The notes: generated by a model not told the origin, from the letters alone. 45,698 nt of DNA from Streptococcus sp. A12 (GCF_905372335.1 NZ_CAJPOU010000008.1:1-45698), one strand, 5' to 3'; counted from the first letter of the stretch, positions 1-7,362 are shown. A program made the numbers and translations.

Positions 1-26
1 TCTTGCTTGAAACGTTATTAATCAGA

Positions 27-54
27 GGTTTATCCGTAAGGATAAGCCTTTTTT
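27..54 (+). terminator. Intrinsic terminator of an upstream gene
   Basis: A 9-bp stem (GGTTTATCC / GGATAAGCC, one G-U pair) with a 4-nt loop is followed by six T. It must end a gene lying left of the window. Confidence 0.75.
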
Positions 55-115
55 GTTGGTGTTGGAGGTGATTATTTATCTCTTTTATTATTGCAACAAA
101 AATATCTAAGTCATA

Positions 116-144
116 TTGATAAAACACTCTAAAACTTGTACAAT
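116..144 (+). promoter_or_regulatory. Promoter of the alpha/beta hydrolase gene
   Basis: TTGATA (116-121) and TACAAT (139-144) are separated by exactly 17 bp. The ATG at 151 lies 6 nt after the -10 box, at the expected transcription start, so the mRNA may be leaderless. Confidence 0.65.
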
Positions 145-150
145 AACGCT

Positions 151-1083
151 ATGAAAAAATTTAAACAGTGGAGTTGGATCCTTTGTGGCTTTCTTATCCT
201 CTTTTTAGGTGCTACATTTATGTATCACCAAGTTAGTTTGCGACAAGAAAGGAAGCTACTCACACCCATAGGTAAGCAGGTTATGGTCAATGGCCATCAA
301 ATGAATGTCTCGATTACTGGAGAAGGGCCTGAAACAATCGTGTTACTTTCAGGTGCTGGCATCGCTTCCCCTATCCTAGACTTTAAGAATCTATCAGATC
401 TTCTATCTAAAAAATACAAAGTAGTCGTCGTAGAGCGAGCGGGTTATGGTTTTAGTGAAGATAGTGATCAATCAAGAGATGTGATGACGGTTCTTTCTGA
501 GACCCGTCAAGCTTTGTCTCAAGCCGAAGTTTCGGGGCCTTATGTGATTGTTTCTCATTCAATGGCTAGCCTTGAGAGCCTTGCTTGGCAAGAGAAATAT
601 CCTAATGAAGTGAAAGCCTTGGTTGGTCTGGATTGGGCATTACCAGCAAGTTATGAGGATTTAAAGGATAATCAGGCCTTGCTTACTGTGGCTTATTGGA
701 GCAGTAAGATTGGTTTATTACGCTATTTCCCTGAGTCCTTTTATATAAAAAATCCAACTCTGACTGAAACTGAACGACAACAATATAAATTACTAGCATA
801 TAAGCAGTTGATGTCACAAGCCATGCTTCATGAATCCCGTTTGGCAAAGGAAAATGCCAAGAAAGTTCCATCTAGCATTAATCCGAAAATTCCAGCCTTA
901 CTCCTGGTTTCTAACGGTGAAGGCACGACCTTTAGCCAATCAGAGTGGCAACGTTATGCAGAGAGATTTGCAAGCGATCAGTCTAATGTTCAAGTCGTCT
1001 ATATGGATGCGCCTCACGACCTCTATCATTATCAAAGCGATGCTATTGTTTCTCACATTAAAGAATTTTTGGAGAATAATTAA
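151..1083 (+). CDS. Membrane-anchored alpha/beta hydrolase
   Basis: A 310-aa protein. One N-terminal hydrophobic segment (about residues 8-26) without a clear cleavage site suggests a membrane anchor with the hydrolase domain outside. The alpha/beta hydrolase fold is supported by an oxyanion-type SGAGIASP stretch, the VERAGYGFSED strand-turn and a late DAPHDLYHY catalytic-His region. The nucleophile elbow reads S-H-S-M-A instead of G-x-S-x-G (Ser about 137), so both glycines are replaced by small residues. Substrate is unknown; esterase, lipase or peptidase are all possible. I chose ATG 151 over an in-frame TTG at 136, because 136 lies inside the promoter and neither has an SD. It appears monocistronic, with a terminator-like hairpin about 100 bp downstream. 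Confidence 0.8.
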   Translation: MKKFKQWSWILCGFLILFLGATFMYHQVSLRQERKLLTPIGKQVMVNGHQMNVSITGEGPETIVLLSGAGIASPILDFKNLSDLLSKKYKVVVVERAGYGFSEDSDQSRDVMTVLSETRQALSQAEVSGPYVIVSHSMASLESLAWQEKYPNEVKALVGLDWALPASYEDLKDNQALLTVAYWSSKIGLLRYFPESFYIKNPTLTETERQQYKLLAYKQLMSQAMLHESRLAKENAKKVPSSINPKIPALLLVSNGEGTTFSQSEWQRYAERFASDQSNVQVVYMDAPHDLYHYQSDAIVSHIKEFLENN

Positions 1084-1294
1084 GGGCTTAAAAATCCATT
1101 GAGACTGATGATAATAATTAAATGCTGGAGGATTAACAGTAGAATCGTTAATTTTCTCGATTAAAAAAATTCTTTTTCTTAACAATAAACCTTCTCGTGA
1201 GGGTGGTTTTTTTGGTGTCTTAAGGAAACTATTTAACAGAATTTTTGATTAAAAGTTTCATTTTAAGAGAGAAATCTCTAATTTCATAATCAAT
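1084..1294. other. AT-rich intergenic stretch
   Basis: I see no gene between the hydrolase stop and the cre/promoter region. It holds one terminator-like hairpin (listed separately) and an orphan SD-like TGGAGGATT near 1125 with no start codon at proper spacing, possibly gene decay. Confidence 0.5.
1187..1213 (+). terminator. Probable terminator after the hydrolase gene
   Basis: An imperfect stem (AACC..CTC / GAG..GGTT) is followed by seven T. Mismatches and a tiny loop make this less certain than other terminators here. Confidence 0.5.
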
Positions 1295-1309
1295 AAGCAA
1301 ACGCTTGCA
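1295..1309 (+). promoter_or_regulatory. cre-like site (CcpA operator)
   Basis: AAGCAAACGCTTGCA matches the cre consensus WTGNAANCGNWNNCW with one mismatch (position 2). It overlaps the -35 hexamer at 1305-1310, so bound CcpA would be expected to repress the downstream ABC exporter operon. Known: CcpA/cre is the Firmicute catabolite repression system. Inference: regulation of this operon. Confidence 0.55.
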
Positions 1310-1333
1310 TTCCTTTTTTTATTAGATTATAAT
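1305..1333 (+). promoter_or_regulatory. Promoter of the ABC-2 exporter operon
   Basis: TTGCAT (1305-1310), 17-bp spacer, TATAAT (1328-1333). The predicted start is near 1340, giving an approximately 100-nt leader before the ATG at 1443. Confidence 0.75.
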
Positions 1334-1343
1334 AGGTTGGTAT

Positions 1344-1389
1344 AAATCCTTCTGTAATAATATTGAGAAGGTGTAGAAAGTAAGGATTT
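1344..1389 (+). promoter_or_regulatory. Leader with two mutually exclusive hairpins
   Basis: The segment AAATCCTTCT (1344-1353) can pair either with AGAAGG (1366-1371) or with AAGGATTT (1382-1389). The two pairings share the 5' strand and exclude each other. No T-tract follows, so this would affect translation or stability rather than termination. No known riboswitch family is recognised. Confidence 0.35.
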
Positions 1390-1442
1390 AGAATATTTGT
1401 AGTCAAAAATACAATGTTGTTTCTTACGATAGGGAGATAGAT

Positions 1443-2435
1443 ATGGCAATGATAGAAGTGGAACATCTTCAGAAAAATTTTGTGAAGACAGTTAAGGAGC
1501 CGGGGTTAAAGGGAGCTTTGCGCTCCTTTATTCATCCTGAAAAGCAGACCTTTGAAGCGGTCAAGGATTTGACTTTTGAAGTACCCAAGGGGCAGATTCT
1601 AGGCTTTATCGGAGCTAATGGTGCTGGGAAGTCGACAACCATCAAAATGCTAACAGGGATTTTGAAACCGACATCTGGTTTTTGTCGGATTAACGGCAAG
1701 ATTCCCCAGGATAATCGCCAAGATTATGTCAAGGATATTGGAGTCGTTTTCGGACAACGTACCCAGCTATGGTGGGATTTGGCACTGCAAGAGACCTACA
1801 CGGTCTTGAAGGAGATTTACGATGTGCCAGACTCGCTTTTCCATAAGCGCATGGACTTTTTGAATGAAGTTTTGGATTTGAAGGAATTTATCAAGGATCC
1901 TGTGCGGACTCTTTCATTGGGTCAACGGATGCGGGCGGATATTGCGGCTTCCTTGCTTCACAATCCCAAGGTTCTCTTTTTAGATGAGCCGACCATTGGG
2001 TTGGACGTGTCGGTCAAGGATAACATTCGACGTGCTATCACCCAGATTAATCAGGAGGAAGAGACAACTATTCTCTTGACCACTCACGACTTGAGCGATA
2101 TTGAGCAACTCTGTGATCGGATTTTTATGATTGACAAGGGGCAGGAGATTTTTGATGGGACGGTGAGCCAGCTCAAGGAGACCTTTGGCAAGATGAAGAC
2201 TCTCTCCTTTGACCTGACGCCAGGTCAAAATCATCTAGTCTCTTATTATGAGGGCTTGCCTGATATGTCCATTGATAGACAAGGAAATACTCTCAATATT
2301 GAATTCGATAGTTCCCGCTACCAATCAGCTGATATTATCAAGCAAACCCTGTCTGATTTTGAAGTCCGTGATTTGAAGATGGTAGATACGGATATTGAAG
2401 ATATTATCCGTCGCTTCTATCGAAAGGAGCTCTAA
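1443..2435 (+). CDS. ABC-2 exporter ATPase (DrrA/COG4586-like)
   Basis: A 330-aa ATP-binding subunit. Walker A is GANGAGKS (57-64), the signature is LSLGQ (157-161), Walker B is VLFLDEP (177-183) and the switch region is LLTTHD. The extended N-terminus before Walker A and the approximately 90-residue C-terminal domain are typical of the COG4586 group, which pairs with two ABC-2 permeases. The next two genes are such permeases, separated by only 1 nt each, so the three form one exporter. A strong SD (GGGAG) precedes ATG 1443; ATG 1449 is a less likely alternative. Substrate cannot be read from sequence; drugs, lipids or other hydrophobic molecules are usual for the class. A cre-like site overlaps the promoter. 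Confidence 0.9.
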   Translation: MAMIEVEHLQKNFVKTVKEPGLKGALRSFIHPEKQTFEAVKDLTFEVPKGQILGFIGANGAGKSTTIKMLTGILKPTSGFCRINGKIPQDNRQDYVKDIGVVFGQRTQLWWDLALQETYTVLKEIYDVPDSLFHKRMDFLNEVLDLKEFIKDPVRTLSLGQRMRADIAASLLHNPKVLFLDEPTIGLDVSVKDNIRRAITQINQEEETTILLTTHDLSDIEQLCDRIFMIDKGQEIFDGTVSQLKETFGKMKTLSFDLTPGQNHLVSYYEGLPDMSIDRQGNTLNIEFDSSRYQSADIIKQTLSDFEVRDLKMVDTDIEDIIRRFYRKEL

Positions 2436-2436
2436 G

Positions 2437-3255
2437 ATGGTCAAATTGTGGAGACGTTATAAACCCTTTATCAATGCAGGGATTCAGGAGTTGATTAGCT
2501 ATCGAGTCAACTTTATTCTTTATCGGATTGGCGATGTCATGGGGGCTTTTGTGGCTTTTTATCTATGGAAGGCTGTCTTTGATTCCTCCCAGGAGCCTTT
2601 GATTCAGGGCTTCAGTATGGCGGATATCACCCTCTACATCATCATGAGTTTTGTGACTAATCTTCTGACTAGGTCGGATTCTTCCTTTATGATTGGTGAT
2701 GAGGTCAAGGATGGTTCCATTATCATGCGCTTGTTGCGACCAGTGCATTTTGCGGCTTCTTACCTCTTTACGGAGCTTGGTTCCAAGTGGTTGATTTTTA
2801 TCTCTGTTGGACTGCCATTTTTAAGTGTCATTGTCTTGATGCAAATCTTATCTGGGCAAGGGATTGTAGAAGTGCTGGGACTAACTACCCTTTATCTTTT
2901 TAGCTTAACGCTGGCCTATCTGATTAACTTTTTCTTTAATATCTGCTTTGGATTTTCAGCCTTTGTATTTAAAAATCTTTGGGGTTCCAACCTACTTAAG
3001 ACTTCCATAGTGGCCTTTATGTCTGGGAGTTTGATTCCCTTGGCTTTCTTTCCAAAGGTCATTTCAGATATTCTGTCCTTCTTACCTTTCTCATCCTTAA
3101 TTTACACTCCGGTCATGATTATTGTTGGGAAATACGATGCTAGTCAGATTCTTCAAGCACTTTTGCTTCAGCTTTTCTGGCTTATAGTGATGGTGGGCTT
3201 GTCTCAGTTGATTTGGAAACGAGTCCAGTCATTTATCACCATTCAGGGAGGTTAG
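2437..3255 (+). CDS. ABC-2 type permease subunit 1 (COG4587-like)
   Basis: A 272-aa membrane protein with about six hydrophobic segments, starting after a short polar N-terminus (MVKLWRRYKPF). The start is ATG 2437, preceded by AAAGGAG at 2423-2429 and one nucleotide after the ATPase stop; the longer open frame back to 2395 lies inside the ATPase gene and is not credible. It should form a heterodimeric membrane channel with the following permease, energised by the preceding ATPase. The family is uncharacterised for substrate in streptococci as far as I know. Confidence 0.85.
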   Translation: MVKLWRRYKPFINAGIQELISYRVNFILYRIGDVMGAFVAFYLWKAVFDSSQEPLIQGFSMADITLYIIMSFVTNLLTRSDSSFMIGDEVKDGSIIMRLLRPVHFAASYLFTELGSKWLIFISVGLPFLSVIVLMQILSGQGIVEVLGLTTLYLFSLTLAYLINFFFNICFGFSAFVFKNLWGSNLLKTSIVAFMSGSLIPLAFFPKVISDILSFLPFSSLIYTPVMIIVGKYDASQILQALLLQLFWLIVMVGLSQLIWKRVQSFITIQGG

Positions 3256-3256
3256 T

Positions 3257-4042
3257 ATGAAAAAATATCAACGCATGCATCTGATTTTTATCAGACAGTA
3301 CATCAAGCAAATCATGGAATACAAGGTCGATTTTGTGGTTGGTGTGTTGGGAGTCTTTCTGACTCAAGGCCTGAACCTCTTGTTTCTTAATGTACTCTTT
3401 CAACACATTCCATCCCTAGAAGGTTGGACCTTTCAAGAGATAGCATTTATCTATGGCTTCTCCTTGATTCCTAAGGGTTTGGACCATCTCTTTTTTGACA
3501 ATCTCTGGGCTTTAGGTCAACGACTAGTCCGAAAAGGAGAATTTGACAAGTATCTAACTCGTCCTATCAATCCCCTATTTCATATTCTGGTTGAGACCTT
3601 TCAGATTGATGCCTTGGGTGAACTTTTGGTCGGTGGAATTTTACTAGCGACAACGGCGACTAGCATTGCTTGGACTCTTCCAAAATTCCTGATTTTCCTA
3701 GTTTGTATTCCTTTTGCGACCTTGATTTATACTTCCTTGAAAATTGCGACAGCCAGCATCGCTTTTTGGACCAAGCAGTCAGGTGCTATGATTTACATTT
3801 TCTATATGTTTAATGATTTTGCCAAGTACCCGATTTCCATTTACAATTCGCTCCTTCGTTGGTTAATTAGCTTTATTGTACCTTTCGCCTTTACGGCCTA
3901 CTATCCTGCCAGCTATTTCTTAGAGGACAAGAATGGGCTCTTTAATATTGGTGGTTTGCTTCTGATTTCTATTATCTTCTTTTGCATCTCTCTGAAACTC
4001 TGGGATAGGGGATTAGATGCCTACGAAAGTGCAGGTTCGTAA
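3257..4042 (+). CDS. ABC-2 type permease subunit 2 (COG3694-like)
   Basis: A 261-aa polytopic membrane protein, the second permease of the exporter, starting one nucleotide after the first with an SD (GGGAGG) just upstream. It has about six hydrophobic segments and the conserved-looking GLDHLFFDNLW and RPINPLFH stretches in the first cytoplasmic region, as in DUF990/COG3694 proteins. It ends the operon, with a terminator immediately downstream. Confidence 0.85.
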   Translation: MKKYQRMHLIFIRQYIKQIMEYKVDFVVGVLGVFLTQGLNLLFLNVLFQHIPSLEGWTFQEIAFIYGFSLIPKGLDHLFFDNLWALGQRLVRKGEFDKYLTRPINPLFHILVETFQIDALGELLVGGILLATTATSIAWTLPKFLIFLVCIPFATLIYTSLKIATASIAFWTKQSGAMIYIFYMFNDFAKYPISIYNSLLRWLISFIVPFAFTAYYPASYFLEDKNGLFNIGGLLLISIIFFCISLKLWDRGLDAYESAGS

Positions 4043-4056
4043 AAGGAAGAAACTCA

Positions 4057-4083
4057 AAGCCTTGTCTCAGGACAGGCTTTTTC
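4057..4083 (+). terminator. Terminator of the ABC-2 exporter operon
   Basis: Stem AAGCCTTGTC / GACAGGCTT (one bulge), loop TCAG, followed by a T-run. Confidence 0.8.
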
Positions 4084-4102
4084 TAATGGAGATAAAAATT
4101 TC

Positions 4103-4130
4103 TTGACATCTATTCTCAGAGTGCTATACT
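4103..4130 (+). promoter_or_regulatory. tRNA-Thr promoter
   Basis: Perfect -35 TTGACA (4103-4108), 16-bp spacer, TGC-extended -10 TATACT (4125-4130). One of the strongest promoters in the window; predicted start about 4137, six bases before the tRNA. Confidence 0.85.
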
Positions 4131-4142
4131 AAAAGGGTAATC

Positions 4143-4215
4143 GCCGATTTAGCTCAGTTGGTAGAGCAACGCACTCGTAACGCGTAGGTCACAGGTTCGA
4201 GCCCTGCATTCGGCA
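4143..4215 (+). tRNA. tRNA-Thr (anticodon CGT)
   Basis: A 73-nt cloverleaf. The acceptor begins GCCGATT, the D-arm is GCTC..GAGC, the anticodon loop CTCGTAA places CGT at 34-36 (reads ACG, Thr), the T-loop is TTCGAGC and the discriminator is A. CCA is not encoded (ATCA follows), so it is added after transcription. Three stems each carry one non-canonical pair: T6-T67 in the acceptor, A31-C39 closing the anticodon stem and A49-C65 at the T-stem base. The tRNA is transcribed alone, between its own promoter and terminator. Confidence 0.92.
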
Positions 4216-4231
4216 TCAAATGATACAAGAC

Positions 4232-4257
4232 AAAGTCCCTTGTGATGGGCTTTTTTT
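4232..4257 (+). terminator. Terminator of tRNA-Thr
   Basis: AAAGTCCC and GGGCTTT form a stem with one bulge, then a run of seven T. Confidence 0.75.
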
Positions 4258-4495
4258 GCTAGTTTAGACAGAATGGTTGTTAGTAGATATAGCTTTCCGT
4301 CTGGATGAAAGAAAGCTCTGAATACATGCAAAAATCTATAAAATTGGCGAGTCGGTTTTTGGTTCTGGACGGTCAAATTTCCCTTTGTAGATCAGCTTTT
4401 GTAGGACTAGCCATAAATCTTTTTTATACCTTTCATAGTTAATATATATTAGTCAGAGTGGAGGAATCGTAGTAGAATAACTATCAAAATAGAAC
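4258..4495. other. Intergenic region before the symporter gene
   Basis: About 240 bp without a credible gene. No clear -35/-10 pair or known leader is visible; the promoter for the symporter operon is presumably here but cannot be assigned. AT-rich with scattered short inverted segments. Confidence 0.4.
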
Positions 4496-4508
4496 AAAGG
4501 AGATGCGA

Positions 4509-5759
4509 ATGAAATTACGTACATTATGGTCTAAGATTTCTTTAGGAATCCAACTCTTGATTGCCTTAGTTTTAGGGGTGCTGGTTGCCCTTGTTTGGCC
4601 ACAATTTGCCAGCTTCTATCAATTTTTAGGGCAAGCCTTTATTAGTTTGATCAACATGGTGATTATTCCCCTTGTCTTTCCGACTGTTGTTGTAGCAGTT
4701 GCAGGAGTAATTGGTAAAAAATCCTTTGGAAAACTCTTAACTAAGACGCTCCTTTATTTCTTTGTCGTAACGACGGCCATCACTTTTATTTTTGTGTTTG
4801 CGAGTTACTTCCTTGGCTTTGGTCAAGGAGTCAACATTGGGCAATCTGGAGAAAATATTGAAGGGATTGCTAAAAGCATCCATCTGGATGAGTTTCTTCT
4901 TGGCTTTATTCCATCAAATATTGTGAAGTCTTTGTCAGAAGGAGCTTTGCTTCCAATTATCGTATTTGCTATTTTCTTGGGGTACGGTGTCGGTAGTCTA
5001 AAAGATGAAAAAACACAAAAAGTAATTGAATTCTTCCAGATTTGGATTGATGCAATTTATAAAATTGTTGGTGTTATTGTTAAATTGTCACCAATCGGTA
5101 TTTTTGGTTTTATTGCTAAGGATGTTGCCACTACAGGGCTGAATAAATTGGTCGGATTGGGTCAATTTGTGGCAGGGACTTATCTAGCATACGCTGTGTT
5201 GGCTCTAGTCATCTTTCCTTTGATTGCTTTTGCATTTAGTGTACCTTATTTGATTGCCTTTCGCCAGATTTGGAGTCTCTTAACTCTAGCATTCGTGTCA
5301 GGTAGTTCTAGTGTTGTCTTACCACCACTATTGAAAGATTTGAAGAAACAAGGTCATGATGAGCATGTCATCGATTTGGTTGTTCCTTTAGGCTATACTT
5401 TCAATCTTGAAGGAGCGGCAGTTTACTTTTCTGTAGCAACTGTCTTTATTGCCCATGCTTATGGGATTACCTTTTCTCTCTCTGGTCTTATCTTCACTGT
5501 TTTACTATTAACCTTGATTGGAAAGACGGCAGCTACAGTCCCTTCAGGGGCAATAGTTGTATTATTAGCAGCAGCACCTCAGTTAGGCTTGCCAGTAGAA
5601 GGTGTTGCCCTGATTTTTGCAGTTGATTTCTTTGTGAATGCAGGGCGGACCATGCTCAATGTATTGGGGCAAGTCTTAGCTGTTAGCGTCATTGAAAAGA
5701 CAGAGGGTCATGTTTTAGAGGTGAACCAAGCTGGTGAATTAGCTGTTCACTATTCGTAA
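4509..5759 (+). CDS. DAACS-family dicarboxylate/amino acid:cation symporter
   Basis: A 416-aa secondary transporter of the GltPh/DctA fold (8 TM plus hairpins HP1 and HP2). HP1 carries SGSSS (265-268 region). The TM7 motif reads NLEGA instead of NMDGT, and TM8 reads D373-F-F-V-N377-A-G-R380-T-M-L-N384-V-L-G-Q388. The arginine that reads a side-chain carboxylate is kept, but the Asp that binds the substrate amino group in GltPh is Asn, and the Na+-site Asp is Gln. DctA-type dicarboxylate carriers show similar losses, so a substrate without an alpha-amino group or an altered ion coupling is possible. ATG 4509 has AAAGGAG 6 nt upstream; ATG 4503 abuts the SD and is rejected. An ATP-grasp gene follows 10 nt later. 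Confidence 0.88.
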   Translation: MKLRTLWSKISLGIQLLIALVLGVLVALVWPQFASFYQFLGQAFISLINMVIIPLVFPTVVVAVAGVIGKKSFGKLLTKTLLYFFVVTTAITFIFVFASYFLGFGQGVNIGQSGENIEGIAKSIHLDEFLLGFIPSNIVKSLSEGALLPIIVFAIFLGYGVGSLKDEKTQKVIEFFQIWIDAIYKIVGVIVKLSPIGIFGFIAKDVATTGLNKLVGLGQFVAGTYLAYAVLALVIFPLIAFAFSVPYLIAFRQIWSLLTLAFVSGSSSVVLPPLLKDLKKQGHDEHVIDLVVPLGYTFNLEGAAVYFSVATVFIAHAYGITFSLSGLIFTVLLLTLIGKTAATVPSGAIVVLLAAAPQLGLPVEGVALIFAVDFFVNAGRTMLNVLGQVLAVSVIEKTEGHVLEVNQAGELAVHYS

Positions 5760-5769
5760 AGGAGAAAAA

Positions 5770-6699
5770 ATGAGTCAAGCAAAAGTGTATGTTATTCATG
5801 AAAATCTTGAGTGGACAGAACATCTAGTGAAATGGTTGAAAAAGGAAGAAGTCCCTTATGAATTGTGGGATTTATCAAGTGGGATATTAGATCTCCAGAG
5901 TCCGCCTCCGCTAGGAGTCTTTTATAATCGCATGTCTGCTTCTTCCCATACAAGAGGTCATCGCTATGCTCCTGAATTTACGGAGCAAGTCCTGACTTGG
6001 TTAGAAGCGCATGGTCGTAAAGTGGTGAATGGGACAGGTGCCATTAATCTTGAAATTAGTAAAATTAAACAATATCTAAAACTAGGGGAATCAGGAATCG
6101 CTTCGCCAGAAACAGTAGCTGTCTTAGGAAAAGAAAATATTATTGAAGCTGCTAGAAAATTAAATATTTATCCCTTGATTACCAAGCATAATCGTGCTGG
6201 AAAAGGACTGGGAGTTCAGTTGTTTCATTCGGAAGAGGAATTGGAAGTATATGTGAACAGTCCAGCTTTTGAGCCTTCTGTTGATGGGATTACCTTGCTA
6301 CAAGCTTATATCAAACCAGCAGATGGTCGTATTCGCCGTTCGGAATTTATTAACCGCCAGTTTCTTTATACCGTATCGATTGATTCATCAGACGGCTTCC
6401 AACTGTGTCCAGCAGATGGGTGCCAAATCGGACATGGACCAGCTCAGCTAGAAACTTCAGATAAATTTCAAATTACGGAACCCCTCCCACTTGATCGCCA
6501 ACAAGCTTATGAAGACTTTTTAACTGCAGCAGGAATAGATGTGGCAGCCATTGAGTGGGTGGAATCTGAAACTGGTCAGATTTATGTTTATGATGTCAAT
6601 ACCAACACCAATTACAATCCGACGGCGGAAGAAAAAGCAGGAGTATTTGCACATCAACATCTTGCCAAGTATCTGAAGGAAGAGTTGAATCGCTTGTAG
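5770..6699 (+). CDS. RimK-like ATP-grasp ligase
   Basis: A 309-aa ATP-grasp protein. The N-terminal domain (about 1-110) is RimK-like; the ATP-binding loop KHNRAGKGLGV lies near residue 140, and the metal-binding end of the fold reads DVNTNTNYN (about 277-285). Family chemistry is ATP-dependent amide or peptide bond formation through an acyl phosphate, commonly adding amino acids such as glutamate. The substrate is not evident. AAAGGAG precedes the ATG. It sits 10 nt behind the symporter gene and ends in a strong terminator, so the pair forms a two-gene transcription unit, suggesting the imported acid is a ligase substrate (inference). Confidence 0.82.
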   Translation: MSQAKVYVIHENLEWTEHLVKWLKKEEVPYELWDLSSGILDLQSPPPLGVFYNRMSASSHTRGHRYAPEFTEQVLTWLEAHGRKVVNGTGAINLEISKIKQYLKLGESGIASPETVAVLGKENIIEAARKLNIYPLITKHNRAGKGLGVQLFHSEEELEVYVNSPAFEPSVDGITLLQAYIKPADGRIRRSEFINRQFLYTVSIDSSDGFQLCPADGCQIGHGPAQLETSDKFQITEPLPLDRQQAYEDFLTAAGIDVAAIEWVESETGQIYVYDVNTNTNYNPTAEEKAGVFAHQHLAKYLKEELNRL

Positions 6700-6732
6700 C
6701 TAGAGCGATTTGCTAAAAGACGAAACCTCTTT

Positions 6733-6780
6733 AAATCTCTGCAGGTTAGTGGATGATCCACTAACTTTCAGAGATTTTTC
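6733..6780 (+). terminator. Terminator of the symporter/ATP-grasp operon
   Basis: Two stacked perfect 9-bp stems (AAATCTCTG/CAGAGATTT outer, TTAGTGGAT/ATCCACTAA inner), then a T-rich tail. Confidence 0.85.
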
Positions 6781-6834
6781 TTTTTAGTTTATATAGGAAG
6801 AAAGTAGGAGAATAGCAGATCTTAGAATTGATAG

Positions 6835-6853
6835 GGTTGAAAGAAGTTCAACC
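6835..6853. repeat. Perfect inverted repeat, candidate operator
   Basis: GGTTGAA, 5-nt spacer, TTCAACC: a perfect 7-bp dyad about 40 bp upstream of the -35 of the small membrane protein gene. No T-tract follows, so a regulator-binding site is more likely than a terminator. Confidence 0.4.
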
Positions 6854-6890
6854 AGATAGTCCGATAATTTGACCGCTTATCCAAATTTCC

Positions 6891-6919
6891 TTGTCACCCT
6901 TGCTTCTGTTTGTTATAGT
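6891..6919 (+). promoter_or_regulatory. Promoter of the small LiaF-N-like gene
   Basis: TTGTCA (6891-6896), 17-bp spacer, TGT-extended TATAGT (6914-6919). Confidence 0.7.
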
Positions 6920-6973
6920 AGGATTATCAAAAGAAGCTAGTCTTCTGATATAAATACAAAAAGAGGTAGTATC

Positions 6974-7285
6974 ATGAAAAAATTAATTGGGTTTGGATTT
7001 ATCCTTGCAGCTCTCGCCGTTATCACTTTTAGTATCATTGGTTATCCGAAAATAGATGCCAATCTTTGGCCCTTGGTTCCAGTTGTCTTGTTTGCTTTCT
7101 TTACGCTTGAAAATGCACTCAAGAAAGACTACAAGTCCAGCTTGATTTGTGCCATCATTGGTTTTATCATTGCCAATGCCATCTATGACCTCCTTCCGAT
7201 TTCAAATGGGATCGTGATTACTGCGGGTGTCTTGGCTTGTCTTGGTCTCGGTTTTCTCTTTCCAGACGCACCAAAAGAAAAATAA
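6974..7285 (+). CDS. Small four-TM membrane protein, LiaF N-domain-like
   Basis: A 103-aa protein of about four hydrophobic segments with a short charged tail (DAPKEK). It aligns by eye with the N-terminal half of the LiaF-like protein encoded at 7914: both begin MK(N)KLIG, and LLPISNGIVI matches FLPVSNSVVI before a final GLGFLF/GLNILF helix. It therefore looks like a free-standing LiaF-type membrane domain without the C-terminal sensing domain. An AGAGGT SD lies upstream. It has its own promoter and terminator, separate from the LytTR operon. Function unknown; interaction with the LytTR system is inference. Confidence 0.7.
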   Translation: MKKLIGFGFILAALAVITFSIIGYPKIDANLWPLVPVVLFAFFTLENALKKDYKSSLICAIIGFIIANAIYDLLPISNGIVITAGVLACLGLGFLFPDAPKEK

Positions 7286-7309
7286 TGCTTCCAATTTTAT
7301 TCGCTTCAG

Positions 7310-7350
7310 GGGCTTGGTATGAAGAGATTTCTTCAGACCAAGTCCTTTTT
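7310..7350 (+). terminator. Terminator of the small membrane protein gene
   Basis: GGGCTTGGT pairs with ACCAAGTCC, continued by TGAAGA/TCTTCA, then TTTTT. Confidence 0.85.
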
Positions 7351-7362
7351 AGCTGTCTGAAA

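Noticed and set aside
2395..2436. Upstream extension of the first permease gene
   Set aside because: It overlaps the ATPase coding sequence; AAAGGAG and ATG 2437 define the start.
4149..4376. 75-aa minus-strand open frame overlapping tRNA-Thr (contains RARTCDLRVTSALLYQL)
   Set aside because: This is the well-known false protein produced by translating the antisense of a tRNA; it has no SD or promoter.
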